The notes: generated by a model from the sequence alone, not told the origin. A stretch of 26,935 nt of DNA from Stercoripulliclostridium_A sp045577735 (GCA_045577735.1 JAZNIY010000012.1:1-26935); one strand, 5' to 3'; shown: positions 16,424 to 26,332, counted from the stretch's first letter. Numbers and translations: made by a program.

Positions 16424-19400
16424 TTATGATATAAGAACCGTTTGGAACAAATCGGTATAGATGGTGAGTAAGGGGGTTGCTTCGCCTTCAAGGTAAACGT
16501 CTACTTCAACGGAGTTTCTAATTCTCTTGGTCTTGCCCTCTTCTATGGTTTGACCACAGTTATCACAAACGCGATCTCCGTTTTCATCAATGGAGTGACA
16601 TACGTCAAATTCGCCCCAAGTTATTCTGTAAACGTATGTCTTCTCCCCAACTCTTGCATTGCTTGCGCCACTGTTTAGTGCGCTCAACAATGAAGCATAG
16701 TTTGCGCCATAGGGATTTTCCTTGTCTTTGTAATCATTTGCACCATAGCTGGATTTAACGTCGCTAATTGCAGAGTTATCTCCCTCGCTGTAGAACAAAA
16801 TCTTGTTGGGCGTCATATCGAGTAGAACCAGTCTTACGTTTACAACTTGTTCATAAACCACATTTGTTCCATCGTATACGGTAACTACAACCTTCCAGTA
16901 GTCGATTACGCCACCACCAATAAATTGGTCGCGTGCAAAGATTACCTTGTCACCGTTAACCGCCCTATCCCACCAAGTTAGGGTATAGGTAAAGCCGAAG
17001 TTGGCAACTCTTCCCTCTCCTCCTACTGATGATAGAGGTTGGCCGTTATAGGTACCGGTTACGTTCTTTCCGTCAACGGTGGTTACGTAAGGATCGCTTC
17101 CCGCGGGCGTACCAAAGTTGGGCTCGAAGGGGTTTACCACCATAACGATGGGAACGGCACCTTGAGTACCTAAAGTATCTATCCTTACTTGGTCGGTTCC
17201 AAGTCCGTAACCTGCGTTCAAGCCGTGAATTGCGAATACTTGGTTCCACATTCTCTTAACGATATTGGTTTCGTATACTCTACCCTCAATACGTACCTTC
17301 TTGGAGTATTGGGTCTTGGTATTGTTAGAAACGTATACGTCTTTTTCCCACTCTTCTACTCTATAGGTGAGTCTGCCACCTTCCATTCCAAGATCGCTTA
17401 TAGCAGTATCCAAAACGTTGGCAACCTTGCCGTGACGATCCACTTCGGTATTGATAAGACGGGTGTACAAGTCCTTATAAGGATTAGACGTGTGCGCGTA
17501 CGTGGTCGCGTTATATACGCTCTTGTAGGGAGCTTCCGTCAAGGTGTTGGCAGATTGACTGTCGCTGTTGATGTAGCTTACGGGACTCATATCGAGTGCT
17601 ACAAGAACGATGTCGAAGGTTTGGGTGTACAAGAATGAAGGATCATGCTTGCTGGTCAATTCCAAAACGATGGTCCAGTCTCTTATTACGCCACCACCAA
17701 TCAAGCCGTCGGATATGGTTAGGCTGTTTACGCCGTCCCAAATTACTCTGGTGATTAGTCCTTGCTCGTCGTAGCTGATTGCATACTCGGTGTTATAGGT
17801 ACCGATTGCGGAAACGGTATCGTCCTCCGTATCGGGGTTCATCCAAACCGGTCTTAAGGGATTTACAACGAAGATTGCGTTGTTTTGGGTACCCATGCCA
17901 TAACCAAGGTCAATTTGGAGAATGTTGGGGTTCTCGTATTGGTAAATGGTGGGTGAGAGAGTGAACTTGGCAGATTTGAGTTTGTTTACTAACGTATAGT
18001 AACCACTTGCTTCGCCGTTGCTCTTTGCCCTGTTGAGAGCCTCTTGGTCCCAATTCATACGATATTCGTAATCGTCACCATAGGAAGCATCGACCAAGCT
18101 TGGGGATACGCCTTCAGGAATGAATATCTTGGAAACCATACTCTTTTCTAGGTTTGCGCTGGGTTGAGAAGAGGTAATTTCAAAGTCAATCTTGTAGTGG
18201 CTTATGGAAGATACGCCGGTAATTGCACTAATGACGAATCTCATTGCCTCGTCTTCCATGATGATGTAGTCACCGTTGGATGCAGGACGACGAATTGCCT
18301 TGAATTCCCATCTGTCAACGTAAACCTTAATCATTATGGGTTGTCCGCGCTCTGCGTTGTATACGTTACCACGAACGTAAATGGGAACTAGTCCACCATC
18401 GTTCATAGTGCCGTTTGCAGTAATATTGCTGTCTTCAAATTCCCAAACGAGGTTATAGATGTTGCCACCTGAGTATGCGCTGTCTATGGTTTGAGGTAGA
18501 TCTGTTGCTCTGCCTGCAAACGGGTCAACGTAACGATAGAATGCGTTGGGCTCGGTATAGCTATCATAGTAGTCGGTTACGCCACTGATTAGTTGATAAT
18601 CTTTAAACAACCTATCGGCTACCTTTACTTTGAGTAGCAAGTCTTGTCTTGCAAGTCCGTTATATCCGTCAAGTGCGGAGGTGAATGCAAAGAACTTGTC
18701 GTGATCACCGCCAAATACTCTTTGGAAGGTATCGTACATAACTTCAAAGTCCGAAGGAACGTTCCAGGTTAAATCGTAAACCAAAGGTTTGCCTTCTGCA
18801 AAGTTGATAGTTATTTGGTTGGGAACGGTTATATTGTCCTCGGTATAGGGGTCGAGTAACAATTCGGAATTATCGTATTGACCTGCGTTCAAACTTTCTA
18901 CGTTCTTGTCTAGGAAGTGGAATACAACGGTTAAGAGTTGTCCATCGTCTAGTTTTGCATAGGTTAGAACGTCACGGTTGTTGAGTCTGCCCTCTCCCGT
19001 CCATTTGTGACCTTCCAAATCGTAATCTATTTCGGTTACGAGATGTTCTGTCAAGCAGTCGGGGTTGGAGTAGAAGTAAACGCCACGAGCATAGTTGAAT
19101 TCGTAGGGATATCCATCGTCCTCACCATCGCCGTCAAGGTCAACGAAACGTGATACTGCGTTATAAATCAAGTTGATGTTGGAAGGTAATACGAATGTGC
19201 CGTTGTATGCCCAGTTGTGATATGCGTCTACGTCAACCACGATAACTTCGCCGTACTCGCTGTAAACGGAAGGTGTGGCGTAAGGTTGCTTTACTCTTGA
19301 CAAGAAGTGACGAGAGGAAGCTACTTGAGCGTAGTTGTAGTTTAGTTGCATTACTTCGGTGGGAAGAACCTTGAGTTTTAATACAACCTCTTTACCCATA

Positions 19401-22400
19401 ATGGTAGCAACTGCAAGATCGATAACGCCGTCCGGGTAGGAAGCAGTGCCTCTATGATCAATAGCATCCAATTCTTCGCTAGTAGCGGTTATGCTCCAAA
19501 CGATACCGGACTTGATAAGGTTGGAACTGGGATCGCCAATTTGAATTCTACTTGGCAATCTGTTTGCCAGCAAGAAGGATGAGAGCTTGTAGTTATCGTA
19601 CAAGTTGTCTATAACGAGGGTACCATAGGTGATATCGTAAGGCTTATCGTTGTCGGGTGCAGAGTGGAAGTTGGAGCCGATATCGTAGGTACGTGAAGCA
19701 ATTTGAACGTAGATACGAGAGCTATCGGGTAGCATTGCGGAAATCCAAATTACGCCACCTAGTTTCAAGCGTTCTTCGCTAATGACGCTTAGTTGCTCAT
19801 AGTGATATACTTCCACCATTCTTTCCGTCTTTTCATCGTTCCAGAACAGGTCTTCGGCATCCTTAGAGGGGAATGCAACAGTCCAAGTTTCGGGAATAAC
19901 AGCGCCTGAGCCACCATAGTGAACTACGGTGCCGTCATCTCTCATAATGGTGAATTGTAGTTGGTCTTTAATTACGTAACCACCATCGTACTTGAAGGTG
20001 TTGTCTGCGTTGTAGATTTCAAGTTCTATGGTATCGAGGATAACTTGAGATTGACCTTCGTCAAATTCGATGTGAGCTCTGTCTTCATCGTTAATTTCAA
20101 GTTCGAATGCAACGGTAAAGTCGTCTGCATCGTCATCTTGACCGACGAAGATATCTACGCCTTGACCATAGGTGCCGGTGAATGCTTCTAGTAACTTTTG
20201 AGTGTCTAGCGTACCGAAGATGGGTAATCCTGCGCTAGTGGTTGCATCCTTAATTCTAATGTTTTCCTTGCCGTCCTCGGCGAATATAACGGTGATATCG
20301 CTAAATAGAGCAACGAAGAAGTCATAGGGAGAGAATGACATGAGGTTGGTGTTCTCGCCAAACGAAATTAGACCATCACGACGCAATCTTACCCCTCTCA
20401 AGTTAATCAATCTTTGCTCAAGGTCGACAACTATATCTATTCCCTCGGCCTCTAGGGAGTCACGGAACATAATTATTACGAGTTCCTCGTTGGTTATGCC
20501 GTCAGAGGTATCGACGTCATCGCCCTCCCACAAATTGAAGATAATATCTTCAACGGTCTTTGCTTCGATGTCGTAGGTGAGGGACATATCGTGTCTTACC
20601 GAGTAAGCGTCGCCCAGCGTGGTAGATATGGTTACTGTAGTACCTTGTACCCAAGGAGCGTGATCGTGCCAATCGGTAGCGTAGCTACGACGAGTGCCGT
20701 CTGCGAATAGGATATCCAATACTTCGGGCACTTGGAAACGAGCGTAGGTATCAACGGCCCAGTTGTAGGTCTTTAGTTGATATTCGCTTTGAGGAACGTC
20801 GGTAACGGTGATGTTGTCGCCGTAGTTATCGTCAAGAACGAGGTTGCCGTCGGCGTAGGAGCCGTCAGCCATCTTGAAGGTGATGTCTTGTGCAACGCCC
20901 GTCATATGTTGAACCAGTATTCTTACAACCATGGTGTTTTCACCACTACCTATGGTTGCTTCCAAGAAGTAGTGACTTGCTACCATATTGGGATCTACTA
21001 CTAGGTAGTATTCACCGGTTGCGTTATCGAAGTGAACGGTGTTGTCACCCTCAACGTTTCTCCACCCTACCTTATATCCGTAGGATGCGAAGGTGCCGGG
21101 AACCATTCCGTCGAAGTGTACGAATATATCTCTTGGCAATACCCAAGTGCTACTATCGTAAGGATCCACGTAGTAAACACCCCAATCTGCTCCCACTTCG
21201 GTTTGACCGGGGGTATGGTAAGGAGCAACTTGAAGGTTCATAACGGTTTCGGTTTGCTCGTGGTAGTCACTACCGGTTAGGAAGGTGTAATCGCGCGTGC
21301 CAATAATCTTGTCGGGAGCAAGAACTTTTAGTGCGATTTCTTCAACGTAGAACCAACCTTCGTCATAATCGCCACGCAAGTACCAATTACGTGCACGGTC
21401 GAAGAAGTTTGCAAGGTCGAAGTTTGCCTTTGTAACGTCGGTAAATACGTCCTTGAAGGGGTAGAGGTTGCCCTCGAGTTTAACGTTGTTTGCAACGGGG
21501 TTAGCCCACTTAATTATCTTGAGCGAGTTGGGGCCTTCCAATAGTCTTAGGAATATGATATCGCTAAACTTCTCTTGGTAAACGTTAAAGGTGTCGGGTA
21601 GCGTGCTGAATAGTGAAGGTATACCGTCAACGGTATAGTTATAATCCCTTAAGTTGAGCACGTATTTTTCGCCGTCTTGACCTTGGAAGAAGTATACCAA
21701 ATCGGTGGGTAGCGTATTGGTGGAGGGTTCAAGGGCGTCTACAACGTATTCGTTGTGGTTTGCTTGACCAATTATCCAAGCGCTTTCCAACTTACGTGGT
21801 AATACCTCTACGGATAGGGCGATTATTTGACCGTGGAATACGGTATGAACGTAGGTAAAGTTACTTTCAAGATATCCGGGTCTGGTAGCGGTATCGCTGT
21901 GACGGTTGTTGATGTCGAATTCGGAGTAGAATGCGCCGTCATCCCTGTCACTACAGAAGCTCCAAGTGAAGAAGCCTGTTTCTGCGGGAGTATCCTCAAG
22001 AGGATCGTTATAGATTGTGGTAAAGTTGAAGGTTACTTCGTACTTGTTAAAGTACCAAGCAACGAAGCCTTGTAGCATTTCTTGCTCGGATACCTCGCCA
22101 CTATTCATAAAGTATGCTTTGTAGATGAGGTATGCGTAAGGATCGATGGTAATATAGTCTGCAACGGGAGCCTTAACGACCTTTCTAACCGTTTCAAACT
22201 CACCGGTTTCCACGTTGTACTCTTGACCGTCTATAGCAACGTTTACGTATTTGTTGGTATCGATGGTTCTGTTAAGCACCTTAACTACGACGTTTTCACG
22301 ATAGGTAGCCATCATACCGTCACCGATGATTACGTAAACAACGAATTTACCACCTTCCAACGTGATGTCTTCCCAGTCCATATTGGTCCAAGTGAAGGTA

Positions 22401-25400
22401 CCGAATATGGTGTTGCCCCAGTCAACGTCATTGAATGCAAGACCTTCCCAGTCGAAGTCCTCTGCAAAGTTGATTGCGTTTGAGTAAGCAACACGGGTTT
22501 CCTGAAGAATACTTTGTAGTTGTAATGCTTCGGGATAGGACTCTGCAAAGTAGTAATTTTGGTCGTAATCATACAATACTTTGTATTCTTGTCCATCCTC
22601 CGTGATTTGTGCACAGAACTTACCGGTGTCCATGTCGAACATGAACCTATCGCCACTAGCGGAAACGTAGGTGCGAGGATATACCTTAGGAGGTTCTACG
22701 TCTTCGATGGGTTCGCCAAAGTAATTATTTGCAAGTAGTTCGGCACGAATAGCTTCGGTTTCTACTACGTAGATATTTCTATCTTGGTTGTAGAGAATCT
22801 TGTATTCGTCATCGGCTGTGGTGTTGTTATCTTGAACGGTATACCAACCCTTCTTATGCAATCCAAGATCGTAAGTGAGGGTTAGTCCCGCCATATTTTC
22901 ATAAGTTTGGTAGTAATAAGGAATGTCGGAGTTAATGACTTGCTCAATAGCTTTGTCATACTTACCTTGAGTACCCAGTCCTATTACGTAGAGGTTGTTT
23001 TCAAAGTCGTAAACGATTTCATATCCCAGATCGTTAAGAACGGTATAGTAACCGGTATTTCTATCGTACACTGCGTGTAGTCTGAACTCTGCATCATAGT
23101 TTGCACGCAAGTTATCATCGCCATAGTAAGCGGGTACGGAAACGAGTGGCGTTTCGTCAATGCCGTCGTAGGGATTGGGATCGATAGGCAAATTCTCCAA
23201 GGGCTCCCACTCGTAGTAATCGTTTACAAGACCGTTAATGGCTTGTTTACCAATATCGGTAGAGATACGAACCAAATAGTCGCGCGTTACACCCATAAAG
23301 AGGTTGTCAATAGCGGGCATATAGTAGGTTTGACCATTATTAACTGCAATACTATTGGGATCGTAGAGGAACAAGAAGTCGCGCTCCTCGATGTGTGAAC
23401 CGAAGTCAAAGTAAACCTTGATGGTCTCGTGCAACTTGGTGGAATATACGGATTCCCCTTCTATTCCTTCGAATTCACCAACGGTATACATAGCGTATCT
23501 TGCTTCCTTATCGTCGATGTTTTCTACTCTTTGCTTAAAGCCTATTTTAACTTCTATGGTGCCGATTAGTTCGTCAACACGGAAGAAGTCTTTTATTGTT
23601 TGGTTAGAGGTGGTAAGACGTATAACTTCGGGTTCGAAAACGGCCCAAGAGTCCTCTAGTAGTGCTTGAACGATGTCGGTAAAGCCCATCGTTACGTCAT
23701 CACCTTCCGATTCGAAGTCGTAGCCCATATATTCGTAGAAACCACGAATGAAGATGTCTTCACGGACCTTGAACATAGGCATATTTTCTACCACGTGATA
23801 ATCCAGCCATACGTAGCCCATTTCCTCAATGGGGTCGGCGGTATTAAAGCTTACGTCGTTAGCAAGAACGGTGATTATTGGTACTGCCTCCGAAGCTCCC
23901 GCGACAACGTATGAGAATTCCAATCTAAACGCGCTACGCGTTGCACGCGTCCATCTGCCGTTAGGTAGAATTTGTTCACGTATGTATTGGTCGTAGTCGA
24001 GGTGCATTTGTATGGTTGCCGCCGCCGGTAATATAAACGGCGTGTTAAGACCACTCATATCTCCCATAAACGAACCGAGCAAGTCGGAAAGGTCTACTTC
24101 CTCTGCGCTCGCAAAAATGAACTGACCGTCAATAGTACCGGAGTAGGTCATAACGTCTTGTAGTTCGTTAAAGTCTTTGAAGGAGGGGAAAACGATTCTT
24201 ACGTATTCACCAATGTGATTGGGATACAAGTCCATACGCATAATCAAATTGGGACCGTGTTCTTCGAATTCCTCTTGGGTCATTTCGGCATAGCTGTAGA
24301 CTTCCACCCTAATGCTATACTCGTCAACGTCATAGGTGATGTCGAAGTAGGTGGTTTCTATTAATTCTTCCAGCGATACGCCCAAAATTGCAGCAATGGA
24401 CTCAAGGTCGATGTTAAACTGCTCGTTAATCATCAAGATGATTTGTTCGGTTGTAAACTCTACGCCCGTCTTGGAGTTGATGGACATAATCTTGCGAATT
24501 AACTCGATATCAATCTTAACCTTGATAGTAGCACGGCTGGAGGGATCGTCCTCTTTCTTCATAGTAGAGGTGATGTTATCCATAATAGCCGTGGTCATTT
24601 CGGTATATTTGCTATCCTCTTCTTCGGTACGGCTACCATAAAGGATGTTGTCTACTGCAATAACTATATACTCGTCGATAAAGTCGAACAACCAAGACAA
24701 GGTGTCGGCAAGGTCGAAGCCTCCCTTGTACGCCTTAGGAAGTCCAATGTCTTCAAACGCAATACCACCATAGAGGTCTTGTAGGCCTTGGATATCAACG
24801 AACGTCAAAGGCTCGTCGGTGGGCAATGGCTCGTAGGTGTTGGTGTCGGGATTAAGTTTTACGAGAGCATCCTTTTCCGAGGGTGCAGTATAGTACAAAC
24901 CTATTACGAGGTCGTCGGTAGCAATATCACGGCAGTTCATAAAGATCTTGTTTATGGAGTTGTCCACTTCGTTCATATCGGTACGAAGCAGAACGTCCAA
25001 TTCAAGGTCTAGCATGGGAATCCACATATCGCCCACGTATTCGTAGTTACCATAGTCGTAAAGGGTATAGCCCGACTTGTCAAAAACGATATTGGGAGAG
25101 GTACGTATGTCGTACTCTGCAGAAATGTGCGTTTGGTAAGGAATGGTTTCTACGGTAGTCAAACCCGTTTGTTCGTTGTAGGTAGGAACGGCAGAGTCAC
25201 CGTGGGCATCAATTACCAATTGACGAAGTATGCCTACTTCGGGATGGGGAAGTTCCTCTTTGTCGATGTTTTCGTGCTCGGTGGAGATAAATTCCATGTC
25301 CGCGTCTATGGAACGTAATTCTGCAACGCCAAGGGTGCTGAACAAGAATCCCAAATATTTGTTAGTCAAAGGGTCGAGTTTGTCTTCAAAGGGAGCGAAG

Positions 25401-26218
25401 ATGGATTGCATAAAGCTGGTAACGTTACCGGCAAGAGCAGACAACGAAACGTCGTTGTAGAAAATGGTGGAATCTTCGCCGTTAAGGGTTTGCTTATAGT
25501 TGTTGGTAATAGCCATATCGAGAGCATCACGCAAGCTCGACATACTTGTTGAGGATTGACCGTCACTAGATACCGAACCAATAATGGTATCAAGGTTGAA
25601 TTGGGTCATAAGACGAATCATTTGTTGGTACATTACCGAGTCGCCAAAGTCTTTAAAAATACGCTTACTGCCTTGCAAATTGAGGTAAAGGTCGTTACCA
25701 TCGTCAACTGAGTTAGGATTAATGCCGTCAAAGTAAAAACCGATAAGCATCTCGTTTGATGCGCCGTCAAACCATTCGAGAACTATATCGCTGTAACGAA
25801 TAATATCGTTGTGTTTTGCCAAATTTTCAGGATCTACTAGAGGAAGACCATCCTTGCCGAACAAGGTGTTACCCTCTTCATCCTTAATTTCGTAGGGATA
25901 GGTATACAAGTTTGCTTGTAACCTTAACTTGAAAGCCGAGCCGTCTTCGGTATTAACCGTCATATCGGCACCAAGGTAGTAACCGGTGTCGGTAACGACG
26001 TCGGAATCCAAGTGAGAGAGCAAGTTTTCAAGAGAGCCTACTGCAATATTGTTCGCTTGCTCTTTCGTAGTGAAATCTTTGTAGTTGTCGTTTTGAGCCC
26101 CGTCCACAATGGGATAGGGATCTTGGTAAGGTTGCTCAACGGGAGTACAAGCAAACAGTAGTCCCGCGAGTAACACAACTGCCAAAATGAACATTAACGT
26201 TTTGAGATGACGGTGCAT
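16424..26218 (-). CDS. Giant multidomain surface lipoprotein B (3264 aa), paralogue of A
   Basis: The product (about 360 kDa) has lipobox L21-F22-A23-C24 and should be anchored outside the cell. Residues about 45-860 parallel the N-terminus of A (LTNK..GF..S.LG near 281-295, VGD..IP..D near 394-407, G.F.GD..G.NT near 712-723). Residues about 1042-1231 hold five short Y.(I/V)(L/V)YD...N.Y(Y/F) repeats. About 1350-2680 contains beta-domains with the DPY/LP/V.F.G/W signature, for example DPYAY near 1357, DPYDSST near 1682, DPYTED near 2451 and DPFAG near 2560. Residues about 2772-3264 are two tandem copies of a 231-260-aa unit (GYG.GT, VNP..P, IGGGVI, LDM.P). A Cys/Asp-rich motif lies at 3207-3222. 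Unlike A there is no beta-helix. The ATG has AGGAG six bases upstream. It is the first gene of the operon. No catalytic motif was recognised. Confidence 0.9.
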   Translation of the reverse strand: MHRHLKTLMFILAVVLLAGLLFACTPVEQPYQDPYPIVDGAQNDNYKDFTTKEQANNIAVGSLENLLSHLDSDVVTDTGYYLGADMTVNTEDGSAFKLRLQANLYTYPYEIKDEEGNTLFGKDGLPLVDPENLAKHNDIIRYSDIVLEWFDGASNEMLIGFYFDGINPNSVDDGNDLYLNLQGSKRIFKDFGDSVMYQQMIRLMTQFNLDTIIGSVSSDGQSSTSMSSLRDALDMAITNNYKQTLNGEDSTIFYNDVSLSALAGNVTSFMQSIFAPFEDKLDPLTNKYLGFLFSTLGVAELRSIDADMEFISTEHENIDKEELPHPEVGILRQLVIDAHGDSAVPTYNEQTGLTTVETIPYQTHISAEYDIRTSPNIVFDKSGYTLYDYGNYEYVGDMWIPMLDLELDVLLRTDMNEVDNSINKIFMNCRDIATDDLVIGLYYTAPSEKDALVKLNPDTNTYEPLPTDEPLTFVDIQGLQDLYGGIAFEDIGLPKAYKGGFDLADTLSWLFDFIDEYIVIAVDNILYGSRTEEEDSKYTEMTTAIMDNITSTMKKEDDPSSRATIKVKIDIELIRKIMSINSKTGVEFTTEQIILMINEQFNIDLESIAAILGVSLEELIETTYFDITYDVDEYSIRVEVYSYAEMTQEEFEEHGPNLIMRMDLYPNHIGEYVRIVFPSFKDFNELQDVMTYSGTIDGQFIFASAEEVDLSDLLGSFMGDMSGLNTPFILPAAATIQMHLDYDQYIREQILPNGRWTRATRSAFRLEFSYVVAGASEAVPIITVLANDVSFNTADPIEEMGYVWLDYHVVENMPMFKVREDIFIRGFYEYMGYDFESEGDDVTMGFTDIVQALLEDSWAVFEPEVIRLTTSNQTIKDFFRVDELIGTIEVKIGFKQRVENIDDKEARYAMYTVGEFEGIEGESVYSTKLHETIKVYFDFGSHIEERDFLFLYDPNSIAVNNGQTYYMPAIDNLFMGVTRDYLVRISTDIGKQAINGLVNDYYEWEPLENLPIDPNPYDGIDETPLVSVPAYYGDDNLRANYDAEFRLHAVYDRNTGYYTVLNDLGYEIVYDFENNLYVIGLGTQGKYDKAIEQVINSDIPYYYQTYENMAGLTLTYDLGLHKKGWYTVQDNNTTADDEYKILYNQDRNIYVVETEAIRAELLANNYFGEPIEDVEPPKVYPRTYVSASGDRFMFDMDTGKFCAQITEDGQEYKVLYDYDQNYYFAESYPEALQLQSILQETRVAYSNAINFAEDFDWEGLAFNDVDWGNTIFGTFTWTNMDWEDITLEGGKFVVYVIIGDGMMATYRENVVVKVLNRTIDTNKYVNVAIDGQEYNVETGEFETVRKVVKAPVADYITIDPYAYLIYKAYFMNSGEVSEQEMLQGFVAWYFNKYEVTFNFTTIYNDPLEDTPAETGFFTWSFCSDRDDGAFYSEFDINNRHSDTATRPGYLESNFTYVHTVFHGQIIALSVEVLPRKLESAWIIGQANHNEYVVDALEPSTNTLPTDLVYFFQGQDGEKYVLNLRDYNYTVDGIPSLFSTLPDTFNVYQEKFSDIIFLRLLEGPNSLKIIKWANPVANNVKLEGNLYPFKDVFTDVTKANFDLANFFDRARNWYLRGDYDEGWFYVEEIALKVLAPDKIIGTRDYTFLTGSDYHEQTETVMNLQVAPYHTPGQTEVGADWGVYYVDPYDSSTWVLPRDIFVHFDGMVPGTFASYGYKVGWRNVEGDNTVHFDNATGEYYLVVDPNMVASHYFLEATIGSGENTMVVRILVQHMTGVAQDITFKMADGSYADGNLVLDDNYGDNITVTDVPQSEYQLKTYNWAVDTYARFQVPEVLDILFADGTRRSYATDWHDHAPWVQGTTVTISTTLGDAYSVRHDMSLTYDIEAKTVEDIIFNLWEGDDVDTSDGITNEELVIIMFRDSLEAEGIDIVVDLEQRLINLRGVRLRRDGLISFGENTNLMSFSPYDFFVALFSDITVIFAEDGKENIRIKDATTSAGLPIFGTLDTQKLLEAFTGTYGQGVDIFVGQDDDADDFTVAFELEINDEDRAHIEFDEGQSQVILDTIELEIYNADNTFKYDGGYVIKDQLQFTIMRDDGTVVHYGGSGAVIPETWTVAFPSKDAEDLFWNDEKTERMVEVYHYEQLSVISEERLKLGGVIWISAMLPDSSRIYVQIASRTYDIGSNFHSAPDNDKPYDITYGTLVIDNLYDNYKLSSFLLANRLPSRIQIGDPSSNLIKSGIVWSITATSEELDAIDHRGTASYPDGVIDLAVATIMGKEVVLKLKVLPTEVMQLNYNYAQVASSRHFLSRVKQPYATPSVYSEYGEVIVVDVDAYHNWAYNGTFVLPSNINLIYNAVSRFVDLDGDGEDDGYPYEFNYARGVYFYSNPDCLTEHLVTEIDYDLEGHKWTGEGRLNNRDVLTYAKLDDGQLLTVVFHFLDKNVESLNAGQYDNSELLLDPYTEDNITVPNQITINFAEGKPLVYDLTWNVPSDFEVMYDTFQRVFGGDHDKFFAFTSALDGYNGLARQDLLLKVKVADRLFKDYQLISGVTDYYDSYTEPNAFYRYVDPFAGRATDLPQTIDSAYSGGNIYNLVWEFEDSNITANGTMNDGGLVPIYVRGNVYNAERGQPIMIKVYVDRWEFKAIRRPASNGDYIIMEDEAMRFVISAITGVSSISHYKIDFEITSSQPSANLEKSMVSKIFIPEGVSPSLVDASYGDDYEYRMNWDQEALNRAKSNGEASGYYTLVNKLKSAKFTLSPTIYQYENPNILQIDLGYGMGTQNNAIFVVNPLRPVWMNPDTEDDTVSAIGTYNTEYAISYDEQGLITRVIWDGVNSLTISDGLIGGGVIRDWTIVLELTSKHDPSFLYTQTFDIVLVALDMSPVSYINSDSQSANTLTEAPYKSVYNATTYAHTSNPYKDLYTRLINTEVDRHGKVANVLDTAISDLGMEGGRLTYRVEEWEKDVYVSNNTKTQYSKKVRIEGRVYETNIVKRMWNQVFAIHGLNAGYGLGTDQVRIDTLGTQGAVPIVMVVNPFEPNFGTPAGSDPYVTTVDGKNVTGTYNGQPLSSVGGEGRVANFGFTYTLTWWDRAVNGDKVIFARDQFIGGGVIDYWKVVVTVYDGTNVVYEQVVNVRLVLLDMTPNKILFYSEGDNSAISDVKSSYGANDYKDKENPYGANYASLLSALNSGASNARVGEKTYVYRITWGEFDVCHSIDENGDRVCDNCGQTIEEGKTKRIRNSVEVDVYLEGEATPLLTIYTDLFQTVLIS
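16427..17905 (-). repeat. Tandem duplication inside protein B (units of about 231 and 262 aa)
   Basis: Unit 1 (residues 2772-3002, 17213-17905) and unit 2 (3003-3264, 16427-17212) share in order GYG(M/L)GT, VNP..P, a (T)GTYN strand, a W-D turn, IGGGVI..W, VL.LDM(S/T)P, NPY and a YR.(E/T)W strand. The DNA behind IGGGVI is still identical over 17 bases (16905-16921 and 17685-17701). Unit 2 is longer mainly because of about 29 extra residues before IGGGVI and a Cys-rich insert. The duplication forms the C-terminal tip of B, occupying the position of the beta-helix in A. Confidence 0.8.
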
Positions 26219-26224
26219 TTCTAT

Positions 26225-26332
26225 CTCCTAACTGCGCAATAGCGCGTATTTTTATTAAAATAAACGTGTGAGCGAGCATACTCGCGCGTAAAAATTATGC
26301 CAAAAAGAAGCGAGAATTCTCCCACTTCTTTT
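26225..26332 (-). promoter_or_regulatory. Structured 5' leader of the giant lipoprotein operon
   Basis: The leader runs from about 26340 to 26219. Three hairpins are visible on the transcript. At 26303-26332 the arms AAAAGAAG and CTTCTTTT enclose palindrome GAGAATTCTC, and five Ts follow or overlap the 3' arm, so it could act as a weak attenuator or as a 5'-end stabiliser. At 26272-26285 GCGAG/CTCGC closes a 4-nt loop. At 26234-26245 GCGC/GCGC closes a 4-nt loop only four bases upstream of the AGGAG site (26225-26229). No known riboswitch core was recognised. Confidence 0.5.

Noticed and set aside
16424..26218. Assigning the giants to RHS/YD toxins, RTX toxins, autotransporters or sortase-anchored adhesins
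   Set aside because: There are no full YD repeats with a toxin tip, no GGxGxD nonapeptides, no translocator barrel and no LPXTG; both proteins start with clear lipoboxes instead.
4680..26218. One ancestral gene split by a frameshift or stop
   Set aside because: Each protein has its own signal peptide, lipobox and ribosome site, and the N-terminal regions are paralogous, so these are two genes.
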